Positions 1-4,890 of a stretch of DNA of 6,118 nt are shown here, in pieces; positions within the stretch are counted from its first letter, which is position 1; each line of letters opens with the position of its first letter. The stretch covers positions 1 to 6,118 of the forward strand of contig JAFYEQ010000182.1 in NCBI GenBank assembly GCA_017544185.1, read 5' to 3'. Made by a program: the position numbers and the translations under genes. The notes under the pieces were generated by a model. That model saw only the letters and a program-made list of their open reading frames with translations. It was not told where the DNA came from and made no database searches. Source of the DNA: Oscillospiraceae bacterium. Its GTDB lineage: Bacteria; Bacillota; Clostridia; Oscillospirales; Ruminococcaceae.

Positions 1-658
1 CCCATATCCCTGCCTGCAGATACGCTGTCCACAGTATATCCACAGACTTGAAGCCGCATCCTCTGAGCATCGCGATATGCTCCTCGATGGTGATGGGGAA
101 CATCTCCGTGCCGCGCCTTGCAAGATGCGTCCGTATGTCCTCGGGACTGCGTCCGCGGTCCGACTGATACTGCTCCCACCGTTTGAGGGCAATGGCATCG
201 CTGATATCCTCCGACATGCATATGTTCTCGAACGTGACGAACACGCCGCCCTTATGCAGCGCGTCGAAGCAGTGGCGCACCGCCTCTTCCCTGCCGGCCT
301 TGTCATAATAATGGTGGCACTGTACAGCCGTCACGATATCGAATTCATCCTTATACGGCAGTTCGTGGGACGGAGCGGCTATATACCGCACATCCCTGTC
401 GGCGAGCTTTAGCTTTGCTCCCGTGAGCATCTTCTCCGAAGGATCTGCCAGCGTGAAGCGTATATCCGGCATGGCTCCGAGAGCTGCAAGAGCCAGTGTA
501 CCAGTGCCGCAGCCCGTATCCAACCACATAGGAGACTTAAGCCCCAGTGCTCTCACCAAATCTAAGATCTGCGCATGATACTCTCTGTAATACGGCAGCA
601 CCGAGGTGATGTTGTCATCGTATACTGCCGCATTGAACGAGGATGCATTGTCTGTCAT
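1..658 (-). CDS. Class I SAM-dependent methyltransferase (C-terminus cut by window edge)
   Basis: This is a cytosolic methyltransferase of the Rossmann-fold class I type; its substrate cannot be told from sequence. 219 residues are visible and the frame stays open to the left edge. The SAM-binding motif I is LDTGCGTGTLA (about residues 46-56). The acidic residue ending strand beta-2 is in LADPSEKML (70-78), and the post-motif strand is FDIVTAVQCHHYY (106-118). The N-terminus (FNAAVYDDNITSVLPYY) resembles small CmoA/YrrT-like methyltransferases, which begin with a similar aromatic YD..I..L.PYY segment. The ATG at 658 has a good ribosome binding site (GGAGGG, 4 nt spacing). The gene starts 11 bp after the stop of the lipoprotein gene, with the site beside that stop, so the two are probably translationally coupled in one mRNA. 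Usual family length suggests that only a few residues are missing. The methyltransferase class is firm and the specific subfamily is not. Confidence 0.88.
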   Translation of the reverse strand, partial: MTDNASSFNAAVYDDNITSVLPYYREYHAQILDLVRALGLKSPMWLDTGCGTGTLALAALGAMPDIRFTLADPSEKMLTGAKLKLADRDVRYIAAPSHELPYKDEFDIVTAVQCHHYYDKAGREEAVRHCFDALHKGGVFVTFENICMSEDISDAIALKRWEQYQSDRGRSPEDIRTHLARRGTEMFPITIEEHIAMLRGCGFKSVDILWTAYLQAGIW

Positions 659-669
659 ACGTCCCTCCG

Positions 670-2379
670 TCAGTCCGGATATCTCGAGTCAACGCCCAGA
701 TATTCCTCCAGACACAGACCGCTCTCGTATACCTTAGTAGCGGTATCCACGCCCAGATATCGGATGTGCCAAGCCTCGAACTGGTAGCCCGTCACGTCCT
801 CCTTGCCCTCGGGAAAGCGGATGATGAAGCCGTATTCATGTGCATGATCCTTGAGCCATGCATACTCCTTCGTCTCTGCGAAGGTATCGTCTATGGAGTT
901 GAGGTCGAAGCACAGGCCCGTCTGATGCTCGGAATAGCCGGGACGCGCGGAGTAGGTGTCTGCCTCCTCCTTGCCGCTGCGCTCCACGTACTGATCGTAT
1001 ATGGTCTTCTGGCGCTCATAGCTCCTGAAGCCGGATGATACGAATATATTCAGTCCCTCTCTGGCCGCAGCCGTGATGAGCTCATCCACAGCCGCCTGAG
1101 CCGTGGGATCCACGCCCGGGTTGTAGTCCTCGGGCAGCGGGTAGGACTTGTTGACGATCATTATCCCGTCTATATAGGTAGGCTCGGAGCCGCTGGTCCT
1201 GACCTTTACGGAGACATTCGCCTCCACATCGGGATCCGACTCGGACTGCACCGTGACGATGCACTCGCCGATGCCGACCGCGGTGATGTTGCCCTTACTG
1301 TCTACCGTAGCTACGTTCTCGTCGGAGGATGTCCATATCTCCGATGTATCATAGGCATCATCGGGTAGCATAGTCACGATAGGCATTATGGTCTGACCTA
1401 TCTCCATCTCGGTGGAGTAGAAGGTGAGACGTATCTCATGCACCGCACCGGGGCGGTCGCTCTTGGTTATGCTCACAAGGTCGTCCGGGTCATCTGCGGG
1501 AGCCTCGGTACCTTCGCCGCCCTCATCCTCGGATGAGGGAGCAGGAGCGCCTGTCTCAGCGGCAGCCGTAGAGCGGTCCAGATACAGGTCCCCGTTAACG
1601 TGTACCGTAACGGTGGTGAATATCTCGGGGCGTGCAGCAGCCTTGACCGTGATCACCGCATAACCGGGAGCCACAGCAGTGATGTTGCCCTTGCCGTCGA
1701 CGGTAGCCACGTTCTCATCGGAGGACGTCCATATCTCGCTGACGTCTTCCGCATAGGAGGGATGCATGGTGACATAGGGCATATCCGTATCGCCCACGTC
1801 CATATCTATACTATTATAAGTGAGCTCGATCCTGCGTACCACGTCGTCGTCGTAACCGCTGTCATAGCCGTAGTAGTCGTCCCCGTCGTATACTCTCACG
1901 CTGACCGCCGCGAACACGTTGGGGTTCTTCTCGGACTTGACCGTCACAGTAGTATACCCGGGGGATACGCCTGTGATCGTGCCCTGACTGTCGACAGTAG
2001 CGATGGAGGTGTCAGCCGACTCCCATATCTCGCCCTTGTCCGAAGACGACGCCGTCTCTGGATACATGGTGACGATGGGCATGAAGCTGTCGCCTATCTC
2101 CACTTCGATAGCATAATAGGAGAGCTCGATGCCGTTGATCGGCGAAGGCGCCTTCTGCGAGGTGCCGTCGGGTCCATCTACGATCGCCTCTGCGTTGGCA
2201 GGATCGAGATCGGTAGCCTCAGTCACGGCCCAAGTCTCCACCACTGCGGAGGTATCCGGCACCGTAGTCACGGTGCTGTCGGTCTGTACGTTCTGATCGT
2301 TGCCGGGAGGTGTGGATGAGCATCCGGCAAGTATAACAGCAGCGATAGCTATTGCTGCGGTATATCCGTTCCTTTTCAT
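670..2379 (-). CDS. Lipoprotein with three BIG2 domains and a VanY-type M15B D,D-carboxypeptidase domain
   Basis: The product is a 569-residue, membrane-anchored cell-surface protein that probably trims D-Ala-D-Ala termini of peptidoglycan stem peptides. Residues 1-20 form a lipoprotein signal peptide ending in the lipobox LAGC (lipidated Cys20). Three bacterial Ig-like BIG2 domains lie at about 82-164, 182-262 and 312-395. Each carries the I.W.S.D...ATVD..G.ITAV signature, and an acidic Ala/Pro/Ser-rich linker (263-309) separates the second and third. The peptidase domain (about 405-545) has SGFRSY (449-454), the zinc motif SEHQTGLCFD (His485, Asp492) and EAWHIRY (catalytic Glu535, zinc ligand His538), so it appears catalytically intact. 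I chose the ATG at 2379 because AAAGGGG lies 6 nt upstream and the signal peptide follows at once. An upstream in-frame ATG at 2457 would bury the signal peptide. BIG2 domains usually hold a catalytic head away from the membrane or bind wall or matrix. An L,D- or endopeptidase activity cannot be excluded, since M15B members vary. Confidence 0.93.
   Translation of the reverse strand: MKRNGYTAAIAIAAVILAGCSSTPPGNDQNVQTDSTVTTVPDTSAVVETWAVTEATDLDPANAEAIVDGPDGTSQKAPSPINGIELSYYAIEVEIGDSFMPIVTMYPETASSSDKGEIWESADTSIATVDSQGTITGVSPGYTTVTVKSEKNPNVFAAVSVRVYDGDDYYGYDSGYDDDVVRRIELTYNSIDMDVGDTDMPYVTMHPSYAEDVSEIWTSSDENVATVDGKGNITAVAPGYAVITVKAAARPEIFTTVTVHVNGDLYLDRSTAAAETGAPAPSSEDEGGEGTEAPADDPDDLVSITKSDRPGAVHEIRLTFYSTEMEIGQTIMPIVTMLPDDAYDTSEIWTSSDENVATVDSKGNITAVGIGECIVTVQSESDPDVEANVSVKVRTSGSEPTYIDGIMIVNKSYPLPEDYNPGVDPTAQAAVDELITAAAREGLNIFVSSGFRSYERQKTIYDQYVERSGKEEADTYSARPGYSEHQTGLCFDLNSIDDTFAETKEYAWLKDHAHEYGFIIRFPEGKEDVTGYQFEAWHIRYLGVDTATKVYESGLCLEEYLGVDSRYPD
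1283..1737 (-). repeat. Intragenic direct repeat encoding the cores of BIG2 domains 2 and 3
   Basis: Two 59-bp copies, at 1283-1341 and 1679-1737, match at 52 of 59 positions by my count. Both encode the WTSSDENVATVD.KGNITA core of a BIG2 domain. The equivalent part of domain 1 (about 1980-2030) is clearly more diverged, encoding IWESADTSIATVDSQGTITG. The simplest reading is that domains 2 and 3 arose by a recent duplication or have been kept alike by recombination, within an older three-domain array. Confidence 0.75.
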
Positions 2380-2415
2380 ATAGTACCCCTTTCGGTAGAA
2401 CGATGTTTCCCTTGC

Positions 2416-2440
2416 GTACCGATCTGTAATATACCGGTAC
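2416..2440 (-). promoter_or_regulatory. 5'-terminal leader hairpin of the lipoprotein mRNA
   Basis: In the minus-strand RNA, GTACCG (2440-2435) pairs with CGGTAC (2421-2416) across a 13-nt loop, close to the predicted transcription start. The same 5' arm could instead pair through GTACC with GGTAC in the ribosome binding region AAAGGGGTAC (about 2383-2387). This is an inferred structure with no family match. Confidence 0.35.
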
Positions 2441-2447
2441 AAGATAC

Positions 2448-2476
2448 AGTATACCACATCCGCAGCATTTTTTCAA
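2448..2476 (-). promoter_or_regulatory. Sigma-A-type promoter for the lipoprotein-methyltransferase operon
   Basis: On the minus strand, TTGAAA (-35, 2476-2471) is followed by exactly 17 bp and TATACT (-10, 2453-2448). Each hexamer matches consensus at five of six positions. Transcription would start near 2441, giving a leader of about 60 nt before the lipoprotein ATG at 2379. Confidence 0.65.
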
Positions 2477-2556
2477 GTAGATATATTACAAATCAGTCCG
2501 TCATTTTTACCATTTTGTAACTTGATTTATCGTATATTTTTTTTGCTTTGTAACCC

Positions 2557-2585
2557 TTGACAAAATCATAGGCATATGGTATCAT
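2557..2585 (+). promoter_or_regulatory. Plus-strand sigma-A-type promoter in the intergenic region
   Basis: A perfect -35 TTGACA (2557-2562) is followed by 17 bp and TATCAT (2580-2585, five of six matches). Transcription would start near 2592 and run through the three TACAnnnTGTA palindromes towards the small RNA. It points away from the lipoprotein promoter, making a divergent pair. No ORF of convincing quality follows, so it would make either a non-coding transcript or a longer form of the small RNA ending at the same terminator. Confidence 0.5.
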
Positions 2586-2623
2586 ATACTTACAACGATC
2601 GGTACGGCCAATGAGCTTGACAT

Positions 2624-2702
2624 TACAAACTGTATAATTTGATCATACAGTACAATTTGTATAAACGCATTCAGTGATTTTTGTGTGATCCTACAAATTG
2701 TA
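2624..2702. repeat. Three TACAnnnTGTA palindromes (possible operator array)
   Basis: TACAAACTGTA (2624-2634), TACAATTTGTA (2651-2661) and TACAAATTGTA (2692-2702) share the dyad TACAnnnTGTA. The last two are exact reverse complements of each other. They lie between the two plus-strand promoters, where a dimeric repressor or activator could act on the downstream one. The half-site TTACAAA/TTTGTAA also occurs at 2486-2492, 2514-2520 and 2547-2553. The copper/beta-lactamase repressor box TACAnnTGTA is similar but has a two-base centre, so I do not assign that family. The second and third copies could alternatively pair in RNA as an 11-bp stem with a 30-nt loop. Confidence 0.45.
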
Positions 2703-2722
2703 AAAAGATATCGCCCCACATA

Positions 2723-2751
2723 TTGACTAATTGCCATAAGTGTGGTATAAT
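2723..2751 (+). promoter_or_regulatory. Near-consensus promoter of the predicted small RNA
   Basis: TTGACT (2723-2728, five of six), a 17-bp spacer and a perfect TATAAT (2746-2751) form one of the two best promoters in the window. The expected start is G2758, seven bases after the -10. It fires on the plus strand, opposite to all the protein genes. Confidence 0.75.
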
Positions 2752-2757
2752 ATCTTT

Positions 2758-2885
2758 GGTGTTAAGTTCTTAATATTTTAAGTTAACATCCGTTTTGTTG
2801 TCTCCTTTCTTTTGTTCTACACATTATTTTATCTGATCTTATCTTGAGCCGATAGATGCTTTTGCATTTGTCGGCAATTTTTTTT
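2758..2885 (+). ncRNA. Predicted intergenic small RNA, about 128 nt, no known family recognised
   Basis: A strong promoter sits immediately upstream and a textbook intrinsic terminator ends the unit, with no usable ORF between them. The RNA reads in three parts. First is a 5' hairpin at 2761-2787 (GTTAA/TTAAC and CTTAA/TTAAG, three-base bulge, loop TATT). Next are about 60 nt of very G-poor, probably unpaired sequence at 2788-2847. Last is the terminator hairpin. The single-stranded part contains GTCTCCTTTC (2800-2809), which is complementary to Shine-Dalgarno sequences of the AAGGAGA type. By analogy with streptococcal csRNAs, which carry an exposed anti-Shine-Dalgarno stretch between hairpins, it may block translation of target mRNAs. 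That role is inference. It lacks the long bulged rod of 6S RNA and I recognise no riboswitch. The unit is seen directly; transcription is untested. Confidence 0.65.
2848..2885 (+). terminator. Rho-independent terminator of the small RNA
   Basis: A 12-bp stem (2848-2859 with 2864-2875, including two G-U pairs) closes a TTTT loop and is followed by AA and eight T residues (2878-2885). The T tract lies only on the plus-strand side, so the terminator serves plus-strand transcription. On the minus strand the hairpin is not followed by T residues, so it does not end the nth operon. Confidence 0.88.
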
Positions 2886-2892
2886 GATAGGG

Positions 2893-2977
2893 ATACGTTC
2901 ATATGTAGGCTGGGCGGACACGCAGGTCCGCCCCTACCGCCGAGATCGGTATCGTCCGAGGTTTGTTACGAACGTAT
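2893..2977. repeat. GC-rich hairpin element flanked by a short inverted repeat
   Basis: The core GGGCGGAC (2912-2919), a 6-nt loop, and GTCCGCCC (2926-2933) form a perfect 8-bp stem, extended by GTAG (2905-2908) with CTAC (2934-2937) around a three-base bulge. Outside it, ATACGTTC (2893-2900) and GAACGTAT (2970-2977) are exact 8-bp inverted copies. The stretch is GC-rich inside an AT-rich spacer. It resembles the dispersed non-coding hairpin repeats common in gut Clostridia genomes. No T run follows on either strand, so it is not a classic terminator, though it could protect the 3' end of nth mRNA. Next to it, TCTCAAC is repeated directly at 2986-2999. Membership of a repeat family is inference. 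Confidence 0.5.
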
Positions 2978-3011
2978 ACGCATCATCTCAACTCTCAACG
3001 TTCAATTCTCC

Positions 3012-3650
3012 CTACGTTCTGCATACATACCCATCAAGGCGCGTCCTCAGCGGACAGTGTTCACAATCGGGCTTTCTCGCGGTGCATGTATCCCGCCCGA
3101 ACATCACCAGACGATGACACAGATCCGAGCTCTTGTCGGGGGGAAGTATCTCCCGCAGCTCACGCTCGGTCTTCAGAGGGTCCTTCGAAGTGGTGAGCCC
3201 CAGTCTGCCGCATATGCGTATACAGTGCGTATCACATACTATGGCAGGCTTGCCGTATACGTCCCCTACGAGCAGGTTGGCGGTCTTGCGCCCTACCCCG
3301 GGGAGCCGTGTCAGCTCCTCCACCGTGTCGGGGAGGGTACCGCCCATATCCATCAGCGCCCTGCACATATCCCTTATGCTCTCCGCCTTGGTATGGTACA
3401 GGCCGCAGGAGCGTATGTACGGCTCTATATCGCCGATCTCCGCCTCTGCGAAGGCCTCTATCGACGGGAACCGCTCAAACAGTGCAGGCGTCACCATATT
3501 CACTCTGGCATCCGTACACTGCGCCGACAGACGTGTCGCGATCAGCAGCTGATAGGGCTCCTTATATTCCAACGAGCAACGCGCATCGGGGTATACCTCT
3601 TCCAGTACCTTTATGACAGTCTCCGCCCGATGTCTCAGTATATCATCCAT
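3012..3650 (-). CDS. nth: Endonuclease III (DNA glycosylase/AP lyase)
   Basis: The 212-residue product removes oxidised pyrimidines from DNA and cleaves the abasic site in base excision repair. The helix-hairpin-helix LPGVGRKTA (about 116-124) contains the catalytic lysine (Lys122), and VCDTHCIRICGRLGL holds the catalytic aspartate (Asp140). Length and spacing match the E. coli enzyme of 211 residues. The iron-sulfur cluster loop is present as C-X6-C-X2-C (Cys189, Cys196, Cys199). The fourth cysteine is Cys210, ten residues after the third rather than the usual five, in the C-terminal tail. I chose the ATG at 3650 because AGGAGA lies 7 nt upstream and homologues begin here. The in-frame ATG at 3716 would translate through a strong RNA hairpin and has no ribosome binding site. 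It is the last gene of the holB-ricT operon, 86 bp after the small membrane protein. Confidence 0.95.
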   Translation of the reverse strand: MDDILRHRAETVIKVLEEVYPDARCSLEYKEPYQLLIATRLSAQCTDARVNMVTPALFERFPSIEAFAEAEIGDIEPYIRSCGLYHTKAESIRDMCRALMDMGGTLPDTVEELTRLPGVGRKTANLLVGDVYGKPAIVCDTHCIRICGRLGLTTSKDPLKTERELREILPPDKSSDLCHRLVMFGRDTCTARKPDCEHCPLRTRLDGYVCRT

Positions 3651-3672
3651 GCCAGGTCTCCTCTCGTATGAT

Positions 3673-3698
3673 GAGCCCCTCCCTTTCGGGAGGGGCTC
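3673..3698 (-). promoter_or_regulatory. Strong intercistronic hairpin before nth
   Basis: A perfect 11-bp GC-rich stem (GAGCCCCTCCC with GGGAGGGGCTC) closes a 4-nt loop, 10-15 nt upstream of the nth ribosome binding site. It resembles a terminator hairpin but lacks a T run on either strand. In the minus-strand RNA, an upstream TGATGAGCC (3720-3712) can also pair with GGCTCATCA (3678-3670), which shares GGCTC with the 11-bp stem, so the outer part can exchange partners. It is likely an mRNA processing or stabilising element, or an attenuator of nth. Confidence 0.6.
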
Positions 3699-3736
3699 TT
3701 CCTGCCTTCGGCTCATCAGCCTATGGTCTCCGTCTC

Positions 3737-3901
3737 TCAGAAGGGCATCTCATCCCTGTCGGAGAAGTGGATGTAGCCGTTCTTCTCGCGAAGGCCGAGA
3801 GCGAACTGGATGATCATAAGGATCAGAGCCGCGGTGACGGTGCTGAAGGATGCAAGAAGAAGTATGGATCTTGCGATAGTAAGTCCCTTGTGATTGTACA
3901 T
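3737..3901 (-). CDS. Small single-span membrane protein, family not recognised
   Basis: I do not recognise this 54-residue protein. It has a short basic N-terminus (MYNHKGLTIARS), one hydrophobic membrane segment at about residues 12-37 rich in Leu, Ile and Ala, and a charged tail of 17 residues ending RDEMPF. The ATG at 3901 is preceded by AAGGAGG with 6 nt spacing, the best ribosome binding site in the window, which strongly supports translation. The longer in-frame start at 3934 has none. It sits 59 bp after ricT and 86 bp before nth on the same strand, so it is probably cotranscribed. By the positive-inside rule the basic end should be cytoplasmic. A function in the ricT or nth pathway would be guesswork. 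Confidence 0.72.
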   Translation of the reverse strand: MYNHKGLTIARSILLLASFSTVTAALILMIIQFALGLREKNGYIHFSDRDEMPF

Positions 3902-3960
3902 GATGTGCCTCCTTGTATAGTAGTCGTCGGTCATCGGACCGTACTGTATGATGATGACCT

Positions 3961-4824
3961 TTATTCAAGGTCTTTGAGTGCCTTGGCGTTCTTGTCGTCC
4001 TTATCGCGGGAGCGTCCCTCTCTGATGAGATGGACGTCCTTCTTGTCGAACACCTTCGGGGGATCGTCCGACTTCTCGGGCTTGACGCGGATCTTGGCGG
4101 TGATCAGGTTGACCTCCTCCACATACCCCTTGAACTCGGGAGTGGACACGTAGGAGCCGGGCTTCGGAGTGGTCTTGTATTCCTTCTCGTAGAAGTCCTG
4201 CTCGTACTTCAGGCAGCACATGAGCCTGCCGCAGGTACCGGATATCTTGGTAGGGTTCAGAGACAGGCCCTGATCCTTTGCCATCTTGATGGATACCGGC
4301 TGGAACTCCGTCAGGAAGGTCTTGCAGCAGAAGGGCCTGCCGCACACTCCGAGCCCGCCCAGCATCTTAGCCTCATCGCGGACGCCGATCTGTCTGAGCT
4401 CGATCCTCATGCGGAATATGCCCGCCAGATCCTTCACCAGCTCGCGGAAGTCCACGCGGTTGTCCGCCGTGAAGTAGAACAGCAGCTTGGAGTTGTCGAA
4501 GGTACACTCCACGTCTACCAGCTTCATGTCCAGCTTGTGCTTGAGTATGCGCTGCTCGCACACCTTGAAGGCGTTGGCCTCCTTCTGGCGGTTCTGCTCC
4601 ACCGTGCGAAGATCCTTCTCCGTGGCAGCGCGTATTATGGTCTTCAGCGGGGTCCTTACACGACTCTCATCTATCTGATGAGGAGCCTCGGCCACCTCGC
4701 CGCATTCCGTTCCTCTTGACGTTTCGACGATGACCTTGTCGCCCAGCCCGACCTTAGCTCCCCCGGTGGAGAAGGTGTAGGTCTTGCCGTTGTCCTTGAA
4801 ACGTACTCCTATGACTTCGATCAT
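3961..4824 (-). CDS. ricT: PSP1-domain iron-sulfur protein of the Ric/Y complex (RicT/YaaT)
   Basis: The 287-residue product corresponds to B. subtilis RicT (YaaT). RicT joins RicA and RicF in a complex that binds [4Fe-4S] clusters and adjusts RNase Y cleavage of mRNAs, affecting sporulation, competence and biofilm formation. The PSP1 core spans about residues 1-220. It includes the N-terminal VIGVRF strand and GDKVIVET.RG.E.GEV (28-44). Two cysteine motifs, CGRPFCC (Cys161, 166, 167) and CGRLMCC (Cys198, 203, 204), are the expected cluster ligands. The tail from about 250 is charged and probably disordered. The ATG at 4824 has AAGGA about 9 nt upstream. It follows holB by 66 bp, the same order as in B. 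subtilis (holB, yaaT), where yabA comes next; here a small membrane protein takes that place. Partners RicA and RicF are not in this window. Confidence 0.94.
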   Translation of the reverse strand: MIEVIGVRFKDNGKTYTFSTGGAKVGLGDKVIVETSRGTECGEVAEAPHQIDESRVRTPLKTIIRAATEKDLRTVEQNRQKEANAFKVCEQRILKHKLDMKLVDVECTFDNSKLLFYFTADNRVDFRELVKDLAGIFRMRIELRQIGVRDEAKMLGGLGVCGRPFCCKTFLTEFQPVSIKMAKDQGLSLNPTKISGTCGRLMCCLKYEQDFYEKEYKTTPKPGSYVSTPEFKGYVEEVNLITAKIRVKPEKSDDPPKVFDKKDVHLIREGRSRDKDDKNAKALKDLE

Positions 4825-4833
4825 TATATCGTT

Positions 4834-4862
4834 CCTTATCTATCCTTATCTTTACGATAAGG
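4834..4862 (-). promoter_or_regulatory. Switchable hairpin overlapping the ricT ribosome binding site
   Basis: In the minus-strand RNA, CCTTATC (4862-4856) pairs with GATAAGG (4850-4844) across a 5-nt loop. A second, identical GATAAGG (4840-4834) holds the AAGGA ribosome binding site of ricT. The same CCTTATC can pair with either copy, leaving the site free in one fold and hidden in the other. The duplicated arm suggests translational control, but the adjacent 5-nt-loop hairpin should be kinetically favoured. Confidence 0.4.
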
Positions 4863-4890
4863 CTTTATGTTCAGTACCGTCCTTTGTTCG

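Noticed and set aside
1600..2319. Long plus-strand ORF (239 codons) opposite the lipoprotein gene
   Set aside because: It is an antisense shadow of the BIG2 repeats with biased His/Val/Arg/Gly composition, no domain and no good ribosome binding site. Plus-strand ORFs over ricT, nth and holB are the same kind of artefact.
2617..2638. TTGACA and TATAAT close together on the plus strand
   Set aside because: The spacer is only 10 bp, far too short for a sigma-A promoter. The TATAAT overlaps the first palindrome.
2764..2815. AAAGGAGA followed by an ATG on the minus strand, opposite the small RNA
   Set aside because: The frame is only three codons (Met-Leu-Thr, stop) and the ATG spacing is long. 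The motif is simply the complement of the pyrimidine-rich stretch.
2758..2885. 6S RNA as the identity of the small RNA
   Set aside because: At about 128 nt it is short, its ends do not pair, and there is no long rod with a central bubble.
2856..3671. Plus-strand ORF of 271 codons starting inside the small-RNA terminator
   Set aside because: It is antisense to nth for most of its length, begins inside the terminator stem, has no ribosome binding site and shows no recognisable protein features.
3680..3720. CTGATGAG followed by CCGAA in the minus-strand RNA, resembling a hammerhead ribozyme core
   Set aside because: There is no proper stem II before the GAA, and no matching stem I/III arrangement with a cleavage site. 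The similarity is coincidental.
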